NCBI RefSeq assembly: GCF_002213425.1
Contig: NZ_NJGV01000018.1
Span: forward strand, 94,846-158,845
Direction: 5' to 3'
Origin: Herbaspirillum aquaticum
Lineage (GTDB): Bacteria > Pseudomonadota > Gammaproteobacteria > Burkholderiales > Burkholderiaceae_D
DNA: 64,000 nucleotides
Part shown: positions 17,967 to 28,482 of the stretch, piece by piece
How the letters are laid out: each line of letters opens with the position of its first letter
Position numbering within the stretch: the stretch's first letter is position 1
Notes under the pieces: model-generated
What the model saw: the letters and a program-made list of their open reading frames with translations, nothing else
The model's database searches: none
Told to the model about the DNA's origin: nothing
Translations under genes and position numbers: made by a program

Positions 17967-18848
17967 TCAGCTGGCGCCCAGCTGTGCCTGCACGCCCTGG
18001 TCGCGGGTAAAACGGAAGGTCACGATGACTTCCCACACGTCATCCTTGCCGCTGGTGCGCATGTTCTCGGGAAAACGGCCAAACGGCGCCGCACGCCGCA
18101 CGATGGCCACCGCCGCCTGGTCCAGCGCGGCATTGCCGGAGCTTGTGCGCACCACCACGCCGCCATCGCGCTCATAGAGGCTGCCATCCTGGAACACCGG
18201 GATCACCACCAGCAGTTCACCGTAGAGCTTCTTGCCGTCGCGAGTCGGGAAGTTCAGCGTGCCGACTTTTTCCACCTTGTCCTGCAGTGCCTTGAAGTAC
18301 TGCGCATACCCCACTTCGCGTGTACTCGGCGTGATCTGGGTCTTCTTCGGGCGCTTGTTGTATTGCTCGATGTCCTTGGCCAGTTCGGCTTCCATGCGCG
18401 CCATGGCCTTGGCGGTTTCGGTCAGGTCGCGCGCGTTGGGCTGCGGCGTCTCGGTCGGCTTCTGCAGCTCGCTGCTGGCCACGTGCTGGCGTGCCTCCTG
18501 CAGCTGCGCCAGCATCTTGCGCTGCTGCTGCTCCAGCTCGGCCACCTTGCGCTGGGCGGCCTTGACGCTGTCGCCGCTCTCGACCCGCTGCATGTCCGGC
18601 AGCGGCGATCGGGCGCGGCCGTCGTCGGCATTGCCGCCGCCATCCAGGTTGGCCTGCGCCAGCGCCTGGGCGTTGACTGGTTTCTTGTCATGCTTGGCGT
18701 TGACCAGGATGACTTCCAGCTCGGGATCGGACGGCTTGAAACGGAAGGCATCGGGCGCAGCGAAGTGCACGGCCAGCAAGAGGCCATGCACCAGCAGCGA
18801 GATTCCGAGCGCAACGCTCAGCAGACGATGTTGGGCAAACAGGTTCAC
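17967..18848 (-). CDS. TonB-like energy transducer with coiled coil
   Basis: 293 residues. N-terminal inner-membrane anchor (ALGISLLVHGLLLAVHF) with the His in the membrane helix typical of TonB. The middle is not the usual Pro-rich spacer but a charged helical region (KVAELEQQQRKMLAQLQEA, in a coiled-coil pattern). The C-terminal TonB-like domain reads LYGELLVVIPVFQDGSLYE, ALDQAAVAIVRRAAPFGRFP and WEVIVTFRF. No exbB or exbD is adjacent. It could be TonB or a TolA-like trans-envelope protein. Confidence 0.82.
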   Translation of the reverse strand: MNLFAQHRLLSVALGISLLVHGLLLAVHFAAPDAFRFKPSDPELEVILVNAKHDKKPVNAQALAQANLDGGGNADDGRARSPLPDMQRVESGDSVKAAQRKVAELEQQQRKMLAQLQEARQHVASSELQKPTETPQPNARDLTETAKAMARMEAELAKDIEQYNKRPKKTQITPSTREVGYAQYFKALQDKVEKVGTLNFPTRDGKKLYGELLVVIPVFQDGSLYERDGGVVVRTSSGNAALDQAAVAIVRRAAPFGRFPENMRTSGKDDVWEVIVTFRFTRDQGVQAQLGAS

Positions 18849-18903
18849 AGCAAACGGGAAGCAACGACGATAGACACAGCGCCAATTCTACGCCAGCACC
18901 GGC

Positions 18904-21012
18904 TCATTGGGCCGCTTGCGCGGACGGGTTTTCGCCCGCGTCGGCCGCTGGATCGTGTGCATCTTCCTGCGCAGCATCCTGTGCAGAATCTTGCGCAGCA
19001 TCCTGTTCAGCGGCCGCTTCCTCGCCCTGTTCTTCGCTACCCATGGAGGCCATGCCTTCGAGCAACTCGTCATCATCTTCACCGAGGTCGCTGGCCAGCG
19101 CCTGGGCAGCGGCGGCGGGCACTTCGAGCAGGCGCGCTTCCACGGTCAGGTCGACCTCATCCCAGCGCAGCAGGTCCAGCTTGACCTGCAGGCCGCGCGC
19201 CAGTTGCGGCAAGCCCGGCATGCGCAGCACCAGCGGGATTTCGACCAGGCGCAGGATTTCATCCTTGAGCACCACGGCTTCCACGGTACGGGCGTTTTCC
19301 TGCGCCAGCCAGCGCAGGCACCAGTAACGTTCCATGGTGGACTGGAAATCGGCATAGCCGGAGTAGGCCGCATCGAAGCCGGAAACGATGGCGAAGAGAT
19401 CGGCATCGCGCGGCTTGAAGGGCGCTACCAGCGGCGCGGTCACGCCGTGCTCGATGCAGGCCAGGATCTGCCACTGGTTGACCAGGTCGGTATAGCGGCG
19501 CAGCGGCGAGGTGCTCCAGGCATATTGATCCACGCCCAGGCCCTGGTGGGGCGCGGCGTGGGTGACCATGCGCACCTGCATCTTGGCGGCCCAGCCACCG
19601 GCCCCGCCACCTTGCGCGCGGTAGATGCCGGGCACGCCGTGATCGGCCATGAGCTTGCCCCAGGTGCTGTTGGCGAAAATCATCAGCTCGGCCACGATCT
19701 TGTCCAGCGGTGCGCCACGGCGGCGGCGCACGATGCTCACCACATCGTTCTCGACGTAGAAGTTGAAGTCGACACGGTTGTTCTGCTCCGGGCGCAGGCC
19801 GAAGCTCTCGCGCTTGGCCATGCGGCCCTGTTCGAGCAGTTGCACCCACTGCCACAGGAGCGCGATCTCTTCCTTGTGCGGATACTCGCCGCGATTCTCG
19901 GCCAGGGCCTCCTCGGTGACCAGCTCGTCGAGGTCGTTGTGGCGCAGGTTGGCGGCAATGGGGACCAGCTCGGCACGGGTCTCGGTGGCCAGCACTTCCC
20001 AGCTGGCCGCATCCAGGGTCGCATAGAGCGACAGCGCAGGACGGGCAGCACCGGCATCGAGCGTATAGGTGGCCACCAGGTCGTCGGGCAGCATGGTGAT
20101 CTTCTCGCCCGGCATGTAGACGGTGGACATGCGCGCACGCGCAATCGCATCGATCGCATCGCCGCGCTTGATGGCCAGGCCCGGTGCGGCGATGTGGATA
20201 CCCACGCGCAGCTTGCCGTCCGGCAGGCGGGTGACGGACAGGGCATCATCGATTTCGGTGGTGGTCACGTCATCGATGGAGAAGGCCTGTACATCGGCCA
20301 GCGGCAGGTCGGTGGTGGCCGGCGGGATATCGATGGCCGGGAAACCGGTGCCGCGCGGGAAGAATTCGGAGAGGAAACGCGCGTAATGCAGGTCCTTGGG
20401 CGAGGCCACGCCACCGGCGGCCAGCATCAGGCGCTGCGGGGTGGTCTGCATTTCCTTGGCGGCGGCGTCCAGGGCCTTGAATTCGATGCCGTTCTTGTCC
20501 GGCTTGAAGAGCAGTTGCAGGGCGATGGGGCGGAAGGCTTCCGGCAGTTTGTGGGCCTTGAGTTCCTCCACATACACGGCCTGTGCGGCCAGTTGCTGCT
20601 TCTTCTTTTCCAGCCCGGCCAGGGCCGCCTGCAGCGAGGCTTGCGGGGCCGCCTTGTAGCGGCCGCGGCCCTTCTTGTAGAAATAGATCGGCGCACGATG
20701 CAGGCACAGCAGCAGGCCGGCCGCTTCCGGGGGCAGCGGGGCGTGGCCGAAATATTCGGCGGCCAGGTCGGTGAAACCGAATTCTTCTTCGCCGGCCACT
20801 TCCCAGAGGAAATCCAGGTCGACTTCATCAGCGATGGCCTGGGCCTGTTGCATCAGCTCCTGCGGCGCGGGGGCAGCGAATTGCAGCAGCGCATCGCGCG
20901 ACTTGACTTTGGCGCGCTTGCCGGAGGCCATCTCGACCTGGTAGGACTCGCCCTGCTGGGTCATGATGGAGCCGGCCTTGAAGTCGCCGGATTCTTCGAA
21001 CAATAAATTCAT
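18904..21012 (-). CDS. RNase II/RNB-domain exoribonuclease with acidic repeat tail
   Basis: 702 residues. The RNB core carries the catalytic acidic cluster (FSIDDVTTTEIDDALSV), VGIHIAAPG, YMPGEKITMLPDD and YAWSTSPLRRYTDLVNQWQ. The N-terminal region is not a classic cold-shock tandem. It degrades RNA 3' to 5'. The last 45 residues are an Ala/Asp/Glu/Gln tail with repeats such as AEQDAAQDSAQDAAQ, encoded by imperfect DNA repeats around 18950-19010. ubiC begins just upstream (gap 6 bases). Confidence 0.92.
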   Translation of the reverse strand: MNLLFEESGDFKAGSIMTQQGESYQVEMASGKRAKVKSRDALLQFAAPAPQELMQQAQAIADEVDLDFLWEVAGEEEFGFTDLAAEYFGHAPLPPEAAGLLLCLHRAPIYFYKKGRGRYKAAPQASLQAALAGLEKKKQQLAAQAVYVEELKAHKLPEAFRPIALQLLFKPDKNGIEFKALDAAAKEMQTTPQRLMLAAGGVASPKDLHYARFLSEFFPRGTGFPAIDIPPATTDLPLADVQAFSIDDVTTTEIDDALSVTRLPDGKLRVGIHIAAPGLAIKRGDAIDAIARARMSTVYMPGEKITMLPDDLVATYTLDAGAARPALSLYATLDAASWEVLATETRAELVPIAANLRHNDLDELVTEEALAENRGEYPHKEEIALLWQWVQLLEQGRMAKRESFGLRPEQNNRVDFNFYVENDVVSIVRRRRGAPLDKIVAELMIFANSTWGKLMADHGVPGIYRAQGGGAGGWAAKMQVRMVTHAAPHQGLGVDQYAWSTSPLRRYTDLVNQWQILACIEHGVTAPLVAPFKPRDADLFAIVSGFDAAYSGYADFQSTMERYWCLRWLAQENARTVEAVVLKDEILRLVEIPLVLRMPGLPQLARGLQVKLDLLRWDEVDLTVEARLLEVPAAAAQALASDLGEDDDELLEGMASMGSEEQGEEAAAEQDAAQDSAQDAAQEDAHDPAADAGENPSAQAAQ

Positions 21013-21018
21013 CTGCTT

Positions 21019-21633
21019 CTATCGCTTTTCAATCGGTACGTGGGCCGGCAGCGGACGCATCAGCGCCTCCAGTGCCGGCAGGAAAACATCGGTGACCATC
21101 AGCACGCCGCCGCGCCGGGTAAACAGGGAGCGGCGCGCCAGCAAACTGGTCGGCAATTCGGACTCGGGCAAGGCCTGCGCGATGCGGCGCATCAGCGGGT
21201 GGCCGGCGGACAGCCGAGCATACTGGATGGGACTGCGCCCGACCAGCGGATCAAAGAACAAGTTGGCGCCCAGGGGCGTGGTACCGAGCTTGCTGAAAAA
21301 GGGCCAGTCGGACTTGACCGAGCCGGTCGACAGCACCGTATGCCCGAACACCACCGGCTGCCCGTCGCCCAGCAGGATGACATCGCGCTCCACCACCCGG
21401 CTACGGGGCGATATGCGCAAGGCTTCATGCTCATCGGCCAGGATGCGGCCCGGGCGCTGGCGCAACAGGCGCACGCTGAAGCTGTCGGTGCGTTTCTTCA
21501 GTTTCAGGGTCATGGAACCGGGGTCGGCCAGCCAGGCCCGGGTGCGCCGCATCAGGTCGCCATCGGTAGCCAAGAGCGCCGCCAATGCCTGCGGATGCGC
21601 CATCCAGCGCGCCTTGCGCACGGCCTGCGGCAT
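21019..21633 (-). CDS. ubiC: Chorismate--pyruvate lyase
   Basis: 204 residues. Family features: an Arg-containing SFSVRLLRQRPGRILADE, PRSRVVERDVILLGDG, WPFFSKLGTTPLG and SLFTRRGGVLMVTDVFLP. It converts chorismate to 4-hydroxybenzoate and pyruvate, the first step of ubiquinone synthesis; ispB in this window makes the ubiquinone side chain. Its start overlaps the stop of the YqiA-like gene by one base, so the two are co-translated. Confidence 0.92.
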   Translation of the reverse strand: MPQAVRKARWMAHPQALAALLATDGDLMRRTRAWLADPGSMTLKLKKRTDSFSVRLLRQRPGRILADEHEALRISPRSRVVERDVILLGDGQPVVFGHTVLSTGSVKSDWPFFSKLGTTPLGANLFFDPLVGRSPIQYARLSAGHPLMRRIAQALPESELPTSLLARRSLFTRRGGVLMVTDVFLPALEALMRPLPAHVPIEKR

Positions 21634-22223
21634 CAGCGCACCGCCTTGCCGGGCAGGTCCACGCCGCAGAAGGCCAGTACCTCGTCCAGATGATCGGCAA
21701 ACTCGGCCATGCCATGGTCGCTGCCCTCGATGACGGTCTGGCGCGCGCCGGGGTAATGGGCCACCATCTCGCGCCAGTCCAGCACCTCGTCGCCGGTGGC
21801 CGCCAGCAGGAAATAGCGCTCGGGGCGCGTGATGGCCGGCACGGCCAGGGCCAGCAGCTCGGCGATGTACTCGCGCTTGAATTCAAAGGGTTCGTCGGAG
21901 TGATATTGCGTGGTCACGCCGACATAGGATTCCAGGTCACGCGGCGGCTTGACCGCCGGATTGACCAGCACCGCCCGGCAGCCGGTGTGTTCGGCCAGCC
22001 AGGTGGCGTAGTAGCCACCCAGCGACGAGCCGACCACGGTCAGCGCGGCCGGGTCCACCCCCGCCACCAGCGCACCGGCCAGGGCGATGGCCCCGGCCGG
22101 CGAGGCCGGCAATTGCGGACAGGCGTACTGGTCCTGCAGGCCGAGCTCGGCCATGCGCTGTCCCATCACGCGCGCCTTGAAGGACTGCGGCGAAGAACGA
22201 AAGCCGTGCAGGTACAGGATCAT
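21633..22223 (-). CDS. YqiA/YcfP-like alpha/beta-hydrolase esterase
   Basis: 196 residues. LYLHGFRSSPQSFKA opens the fold; the nucleophile elbow is GSSLGGYYATWLAEH, and GSDHGMAEFADHLD supplies the catalytic His. Matches the YqiA/UPF0227-type esterases. It starts 4 bases inside the end of mpl and overlaps ubiC, making a tight mpl-yqiA-ubiC unit. Natural substrate unknown. Confidence 0.9.
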   Translation of the reverse strand: MILYLHGFRSSPQSFKARVMGQRMAELGLQDQYACPQLPASPAGAIALAGALVAGVDPAALTVVGSSLGGYYATWLAEHTGCRAVLVNPAVKPPRDLESYVGVTTQYHSDEPFEFKREYIAELLALAVPAITRPERYFLLAATGDEVLDWREMVAHYPGARQTVIEGSDHGMAEFADHLDEVLAFCGVDLPGKAVR

Positions 22224-23602
22224 GCCAGTGCGTCCAGCAGCTTCTGGTGCACGCCGCCGAAGCCGCCATTGCTCATCACCAGCACATGGTCGCCGGGCTG
22301 CGCGGCGGCCTTGACTGCCTGCACCAATGCATCGAGGTCATGGAAGGCGGCGGCCCTCTGGCCCAGCGGGGCCAGCGCTTCGGCCAGGTCCCAGCCCAGC
22401 GCATCGCGCCCGGACTGGGCGCCGAAACCGAAGACCAGGTCGGCCTCCGCCAGGCTGCCCGGCAGGGCTTCTTTCATCGTACCCAGCTTCATGGTGTTGG
22501 AACGCGGCTCCAGCACGGCCAGGATGCGGGCGCCCCCGACCTTCTTGCGCAGCCCTGCCACCGTGGTGGCAATGGCGGTCGGGTGATGGGCGAAATCGTC
22601 ATACACGGCCACGCCATTGGCGCTGCCGCGCAGCTCCATGCGCCGCTTCACGCTCTGGAAAGCGCCCAGTGCCTCGATGGCCTGGGCCGCCGGCACGCCC
22701 ACGTGACGGGCAGCGGCGATGGCGGCGATGGCGTTCATGCGGTTATGTTCACCGGTCAGCGACCAATCCACCGTGCCTTGCGACTGGCCTTCGAAGAAGA
22801 CCTCGAAACGGCCATCGTCGTGGGTCTGCAGCGACCAGCCGGGCTGGCCGGCAGCCACGCCAAAATCTTCACGTTCGCTCCAGCAGCCACGTGCCAGCAC
22901 GCGCTGCAATGCGGCTTCGCGGCCATTGACAATGACCCGGCCGATGCCGGGCACGGTGCGCACCAGATGGTGGAATTGCGTCTCGATGGCGGCCAGATCG
23001 GGGAAGATGTCGGCGTGATCGTATTCAAGGTTGTTCAGCACGGCAGTCCGGCTGCGGTAGTGCACGAACTTGCTGCGCTTGTCGAAGAAGGCGGTGTCGT
23101 ACTCGTCGGCTTCGATGACGAAGAAGGGAGACGGCCCACCCTGGCCATCACTGCCCAGGCGCGCCGAGATGCCGAAGTTCATCGGCACCCCGCCGATCAG
23201 GAAGCCCGGCTGGTAGCCCGCGTGTTCCAGCACCCAGGCCAGCATGGCCGAGGTGGTGGTCTTGCCATGCGTGCCGGCCACCGACAGGACCCACTTGTCC
23301 TGCAGGATGTTTTCGCCCATCCATTGCGGCCCGGACACATAAGGCAGGCCGCGGTTGAGGATCTCTTCCATCAGCGGGTTGCCGCGCGAGACCACGTTGC
23401 CGATGACGAACAGGTCCGGCTTGATCTCCACCTGGGACGGCTCGAAACCCTGGGTCAGGGTGATGCCCTGGGCTTCCAGCTGGGTGCTCATCGGGGGATA
23501 GACGTTGGCGTCGCAGCCGGTCACGGTATGGCCAGCCTCTTTGGCCAGCACGGCCAGGCCGCCCATGAAGGTGCCGCAGATGCCGAGGATGTGTATATGC
23601 AT
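22220..23602 (-). CDS. mpl: UDP-N-acetylmuramate:L-alanyl-gamma-D-glutamyl-meso-DAP ligase
   Basis: 460 residues from MHIHILGICGTFMGG (ATG 23602); the longer frame adds unconserved residues. Mur-ligase motifs: VAGTHGKTTTSAML (P-loop), EADEYDTAFFDKRSKF, NNLEYDHADIFPD, LTGEHNRMNAIAAIAA and DDFAHHPTAI. It reattaches recycled murein tripeptide to UDP-MurNAc. It works with AnmK and AmpD, both in this window. Confidence 0.96.
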   Translation of the reverse strand: MHIHILGICGTFMGGLAVLAKEAGHTVTGCDANVYPPMSTQLEAQGITLTQGFEPSQVEIKPDLFVIGNVVSRGNPLMEEILNRGLPYVSGPQWMGENILQDKWVLSVAGTHGKTTTSAMLAWVLEHAGYQPGFLIGGVPMNFGISARLGSDGQGGPSPFFVIEADEYDTAFFDKRSKFVHYRSRTAVLNNLEYDHADIFPDLAAIETQFHHLVRTVPGIGRVIVNGREAALQRVLARGCWSEREDFGVAAGQPGWSLQTHDDGRFEVFFEGQSQGTVDWSLTGEHNRMNAIAAIAAARHVGVPAAQAIEALGAFQSVKRRMELRGSANGVAVYDDFAHHPTAIATTVAGLRKKVGGARILAVLEPRSNTMKLGTMKEALPGSLAEADLVFGFGAQSGRDALGWDLAEALAPLGQRAAAFHDLDALVQAVKAAAQPGDHVLVMSNGGFGGVHQKLLDALA

Positions 23603-23668
23603 AGCGAATCTTGGGGTGTAATCCCGCGATTTTACCTGAGGCGGCGGGTGCATCCGCTAACGAGTATC

Positions 23669-24310
23669 ATGTCGCCCATGTCTGAATTTGAATTCACCTC
23701 CCCCACCGAGCAGCTGCGCGCCGAAATCGCCGCAGCCGCCGCCCGCATGATCGCCGAGGATGGCGCCGACTACGGCACCGCCAAGCGCAAGGCGGCCAAA
23801 CAGATCCTGGGCAACCAGAAGGTGCGCGGCGAGATCATGCCGGATAACGAGCAGATCGAAGAAGAAGTCCGCATCTACAACGAACTCTTCTTTGCCGACA
23901 CCCAGCCGGCGCGCCTGTTGCACCTGCGCCAGGTGGCCCTGCAGCTGATGCAGGACCTGCAGCAGTTCAATCCTTATATTACCGGCGCAGTCTGGAATGG
24001 CACTGCCGGTGAACATTCTGACATCCACTTGCAGCTCTTCTCCCCCAGCGCCAAGGATGTGGAGATTTTCCTGCTGAACAAGAATGTGAACTTCGAGGTC
24101 GGGGAGACCAGCCACTTCCGCACTGGCCAGGCCGTGGAGACCCTGAGTTTCCTGCTGCCCCAGCGGGGCGCCGACCCCGAGCTGGCCCATCTGGCCCTGT
24201 ATGACGAAGACGACCTGCGCGGCAGCCTGCGCGCCGCCCCGGGCAAACGCCCCGAGCGCGGTGATGCGGCTGCGCTGGCCGCGCTCATCGATGCACCCTC
24301 CGAGGACTGA
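23669..24310 (+). CDS. Nucleotidyltransferase-like conserved protein, divergent from mpl
   Basis: 213 residues (ATG 23669; an alternative ATG at 23678 is equally plausible). The N-terminal helical part (EQLRAEIAAAAARMIAEDG, YGTAKRKAAKQIL) is followed by a segment reading ITGAVWNGTAGEHSDIHLQL, which resembles the G-x-x-G...SDIDL core of minimal nucleotidyltransferases, though the second Asp is His here. Then VEIFLLNKNVNFEV. I do not know a function; the resemblance is by eye. It runs 3 bases upstream of a redoxin gene. Confidence 0.7.
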   Translation: MSPMSEFEFTSPTEQLRAEIAAAAARMIAEDGADYGTAKRKAAKQILGNQKVRGEIMPDNEQIEEEVRIYNELFFADTQPARLLHLRQVALQLMQDLQQFNPYITGAVWNGTAGEHSDIHLQLFSPSAKDVEIFLLNKNVNFEVGETSHFRTGQAVETLSFLLPQRGADPELAHLALYDEDDLRGSLRAAPGKRPERGDAAALAALIDAPSED

Positions 24311-24313
24311 TTC

Positions 24314-24835
24314 ATGACGAAGCTGAAAAATGTGATCCTGTTGGCCGTGGTTGCGGTCGTTTGCGTGGGTGTTGGCGTTTATGCCAGCCATCGCGCCAAC
24401 CCGCCCGCCTCGCCCGAGACCCAGGCGCTCAACAAGCTGCTGTCGCAATCGATGCCGGATGCCAGCGGCCAGACCCTATCGCTGGCGCAATACAAGGGCA
24501 AGCCCCTGGTGGTCAACTTCTGGGCCACCTGGTGCGGCCCCTGCGTGGAAGAAATGCCGGAACTGACGGCCTTGCAGCAGGAGATCGCGCCGGTGCAAAT
24601 CCTCGGAATTGGCGTCGATAGTCAGGAAAATATCGCCAAGTTTGCGCAAAAGTACCAAATCCGCTATCCTCTCTTCGTTGCCGGAACCGGCGCCACCGAT
24701 TTGCTGCGGCAATTCGGCAATCAGGCGGGCGGACTTCCGTTCACCGCTCTGGTGGGCAAGGACGGCAACGTCAAGAAGGTCTACCTGGGCCGCATCAAGT
24801 TCGATGAACTGCGCGCCGACCTGTCACAGCTCTGA
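24314..24835 (+). CDS. TlpA/ResA-family thioredoxin-like protein
   Basis: 173 residues. N-terminal anchor or signal (VILLAVVAVVCVGVGVYA), then a periplasmic thioredoxin fold with the active site NFWATWCGPCVEEMPEL. LPFTALVGKDGNVKKVYLG gives the cis-Pro region. Such proteins reduce or exchange disulfides, for instance in cytochrome c maturation. It starts 3 bases after the preceding stop. Confidence 0.92.
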   Translation: MTKLKNVILLAVVAVVCVGVGVYASHRANPPASPETQALNKLLSQSMPDASGQTLSLAQYKGKPLVVNFWATWCGPCVEEMPELTALQQEIAPVQILGIGVDSQENIAKFAQKYQIRYPLFVAGTGATDLLRQFGNQAGGLPFTALVGKDGNVKKVYLGRIKFDELRADLSQL

Positions 24836-24966
24836 ATCGCAGAGTCAATTGCAGGGCCACCTCGGCGGCCCGCAAACGCAAATCCGTGAAAAGAAAGTTT
24901 TTCTTGCCAAATGATGGCATTTGACGGCAAAATGCGCGCATCGTCGTCAAACGGAGCTCAATCTCC

Positions 24967-25404
24967 ATGGCAAAACAGCTTCTCCTGCTCAATGGACCGA
25001 ACCTCAATCTGCTCGGAACCCGGGAGCCGGAAGTCTACGGATCCACCACGCTGGCCGATATCGAACAGCGTGCACAAGAACAGGCCCGCGCCGCCGGCGC
25101 GACTCTGGCCACCTTCCAGAGCAACCACGAAGGTGCGCTGATCGACCGCATCCACCAGGCGCGCCTGGAGGGGGTCGATGGCATCATCATCAATCCGGGT
25201 GGACTGACCCACACCAGCGTGGCATTGCGCGATGCGCTGGCCGGGGTGGCGATTCCCTTCGTGGAATTGCATATCTCCAATGTGCACCAGCGCGAGGAGT
25301 TCCGGCATTTTTCCTACCTGTCCGGCATCGCCCGGGCAGTCCTGTGCGGCTTCGGGGTCGATGGCTATCGCATGGCCGTTGATTTCTGGCTGCGTCAATC
25401 CTGA
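24967..25404 (+). CDS. aroQ: 3-dehydroquinate dehydratase, type II
   Basis: 145 residues. [21 protein letters not shown] holds (in pieces) the N-x-L-G-x-R-x-x-x-YG catalytic motif; [27 protein letters not shown] and [16 protein letters not shown] complete the dodecameric type II active site. It dehydrates 3-dehydroquinate in the shikimate pathway, directly before AroE. It lies upstream of accB-accC, a common order in betaproteobacteria. Confidence 0.97.
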   Translation: MAKQLLLLNGPNLNLLGTREPEVYGSTTLADIEQRAQEQARAAGATLATFQSNHEGALIDRIHQARLEGVDGIIINPGGLTHTSVALRDALAGVAIPFVELHISNVHQREEFRHFSYLSGIARAVLCGFGVDGYRMAVDFWLRQS

Positions 25405-25527
25405 GGGCGGACACGCCGCTTCGAACGGATCGCTTCACGTACTGCAAGACCCAGACTGAACCCGCCGGGCGCGACAGAGCGCCGGCGTTTCGTTTAACAC
25501 TACTCATCTACATTCCGAGGGATTCAA

Positions 25528-26001
25528 ATGGATTTACGAAAACTCAAGACGCTGATCGACCTGGTTGCTGAATCGGCCATCGAAGAGCTGGAAGTCACCG
25601 AAGGCGAAAGCAAGGTCCGCATCGTCAAGTCGTCCCCGAATGCCCAGAACCAGGTCGTGATGGTGCCGCAACAGCAAGCCTACGCCCCCGCCGCCGCCCC
25701 CGTGGCCGCGCCCGCCCCGGCAGCTGCGGCTCCCGCTGCCGCACCGGCGGCGCCGGCCGTGCCGGAAGGCTACATCGTCAAGTCGCCCATGGTCGGTACC
25801 TTCTACCGCTCCTCGGCACCGGGCGCACCGGCCTTCGTCGAAGTGGGCAAGGAAGTCAAGGAAGGCGATACCCTGTGCATCATCGAAGCCATGAAGCTGC
25901 TCAACGAAATCGACGCCGACAAGGGTGGCGTGGTCAAGCAGATCCTGGTGGAAAACGGCCAGGCCGTCGAGTTCGGCCAACCGCTGTTCGTGCTGGGCTG
26001 A
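25528..26001 (+). CDS. accB: Biotin carboxyl carrier protein of acetyl-CoA carboxylase
   Basis: 157 residues. Conserved N-terminal [16 protein letters not shown], an Ala/Pro-rich linker at about 52-78, and a C-terminal biotinyl domain with the [12 protein letters not shown] motif, Lys123 being the biotin site. It carries carboxybiotin between AccC and AccAD in the first committed step of fatty acid synthesis. Preceded by CCGAGGGATTCAA. It lies 117 bases before accC. Confidence 0.97.
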   Translation: MDLRKLKTLIDLVAESAIEELEVTEGESKVRIVKSSPNAQNQVVMVPQQQAYAPAAAPVAAPAPAAAAPAAAPAAPAVPEGYIVKSPMVGTFYRSSAPGAPAFVEVGKEVKEGDTLCIIEAMKLLNEIDADKGGVVKQILVENGQAVEFGQPLFVLG

Positions 26002-26118
26002 TTCCCGCCGCAGCAGTCCCTGGCCTGGCAGCAACGGCCGCCGCGCGGCACATGCCGGCTGCCGCGGCCTGGCTCCGGAACCTATAACGCTTGAACCTGG
26101 CGACGCCTCATTCCTGTT

Positions 26119-27498
<1,380 letters not shown>

Positions 27499-27564
27499 AT
27501 CGCAGTTCAGCAGCAAAAGCAGCAACAACAGTACTAACAGTAACGACAGCAAAGGCAGGCAAGC

Positions 27565-28479
27565 ATGGCTTGGGTAGAAATCGTCATCGAAGTGGCGCGC
27601 GAACAGGCGGAGGCATTGTCCGACGCCCTGATGGACTCTGGCGCCCTTTCGGTGTCGGTGGAAGATGCCGATGAAGGGACGGACGCCGAGCGTCCGCTCT
27701 TCGGCGAACCCGGCATGGAGCCGGAAGAAGCCGCCTGGGACCGCAGCCGTGTGGTGGCGCTGGCCGGCAAGGATGCCGATCACGCGACCATCGTCATGGA
27801 TGCCGCCAAGGCCATCGGCCTGGACTATGCCCTGCCCTTTGCCACGCGCACTGTGGAAGAGCAGGACTGGGTGCGCCTGACGCAATCCCAGTTCGAGCCC
27901 ATCCACATTGGCCAGCGTATCTGGGTCGTGCCCAGCTGGCACGAGGCACCGTCCGATCCGGACGCCCTGGTGCTGGAACTGGATCCGGGCCTGGCCTTCG
28001 GCACCGGCAGCCATCCGACCACCCGGCTGTGCATGGAGTGGCTGGAAACCAATGCCACGCAAGCCCAAACCCTGCTGGACTACGGCTGCGGCTCGGGCAT
28101 CCTGGCCCTGGTGGCCGCCAAGATCGGCGTGCCGCAGGTGATCGGGGTGGACATCGATCCGCAGGCACTGGAGTCGGCCCAGCACAATACTGAACGCAAC
28201 CACTGCAGCGCCACCTATTACCTGCCGGAACCCTTCGCCGCCGCCCACCCGGAAGGTGAACGATTCGACGTGGTGGTGGCCAACATCCTGGCCGGCCCCC
28301 TGCAACTGATGGCGCCCATGCTGGCTGGCCGCGTGCGCGCCGGCGGCGCGCTGGTGCTTTCGGGCGTGCTGGATCGCCAGGCCCAGGAAGTCATCAACGC
28401 CTACGCGCCCTGGATCGCCCTGACCGTCTGGGCAGAACATGAAGGCTGGGTGGCCCTGACAGGCCGCCTGCCGGAGTAA
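27565..28479 (+). CDS. prmA: Ribosomal protein L11 methyltransferase
   Basis: 304 residues. [18 protein letters not shown] begins the substrate-binding domain; the SAM domain has [16 protein letters not shown] (motif I), [12 protein letters not shown] and [13 protein letters not shown] (NxxA). It trimethylates L11. It lies 3 bases upstream of the zinc-ribbon gene and downstream of accC. Confidence 0.96.
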   Translation: MAWVEIVIEVAREQAEALSDALMDSGALSVSVEDADEGTDAERPLFGEPGMEPEEAAWDRSRVVALAGKDADHATIVMDAAKAIGLDYALPFATRTVEEQDWVRLTQSQFEPIHIGQRIWVVPSWHEAPSDPDALVLELDPGLAFGTGSHPTTRLCMEWLETNATQAQTLLDYGCGSGILALVAAKIGVPQVIGVDIDPQALESAQHNTERNHCSATYYLPEPFAAAHPEGERFDVVVANILAGPLQLMAPMLAGRVRAGGALVLSGVLDRQAQEVINAYAPWIALTVWAEHEGWVALTGRLPE

Positions 28480-28482
28480 TCC

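Noticed and set aside
18907..21006. 699-codon open frame on the plus strand
   Set aside because: It is the antisense of the RNase II homologue and arises from GC-biased codons; the composition (Gly/Gln/His-rich) matches no protein family.
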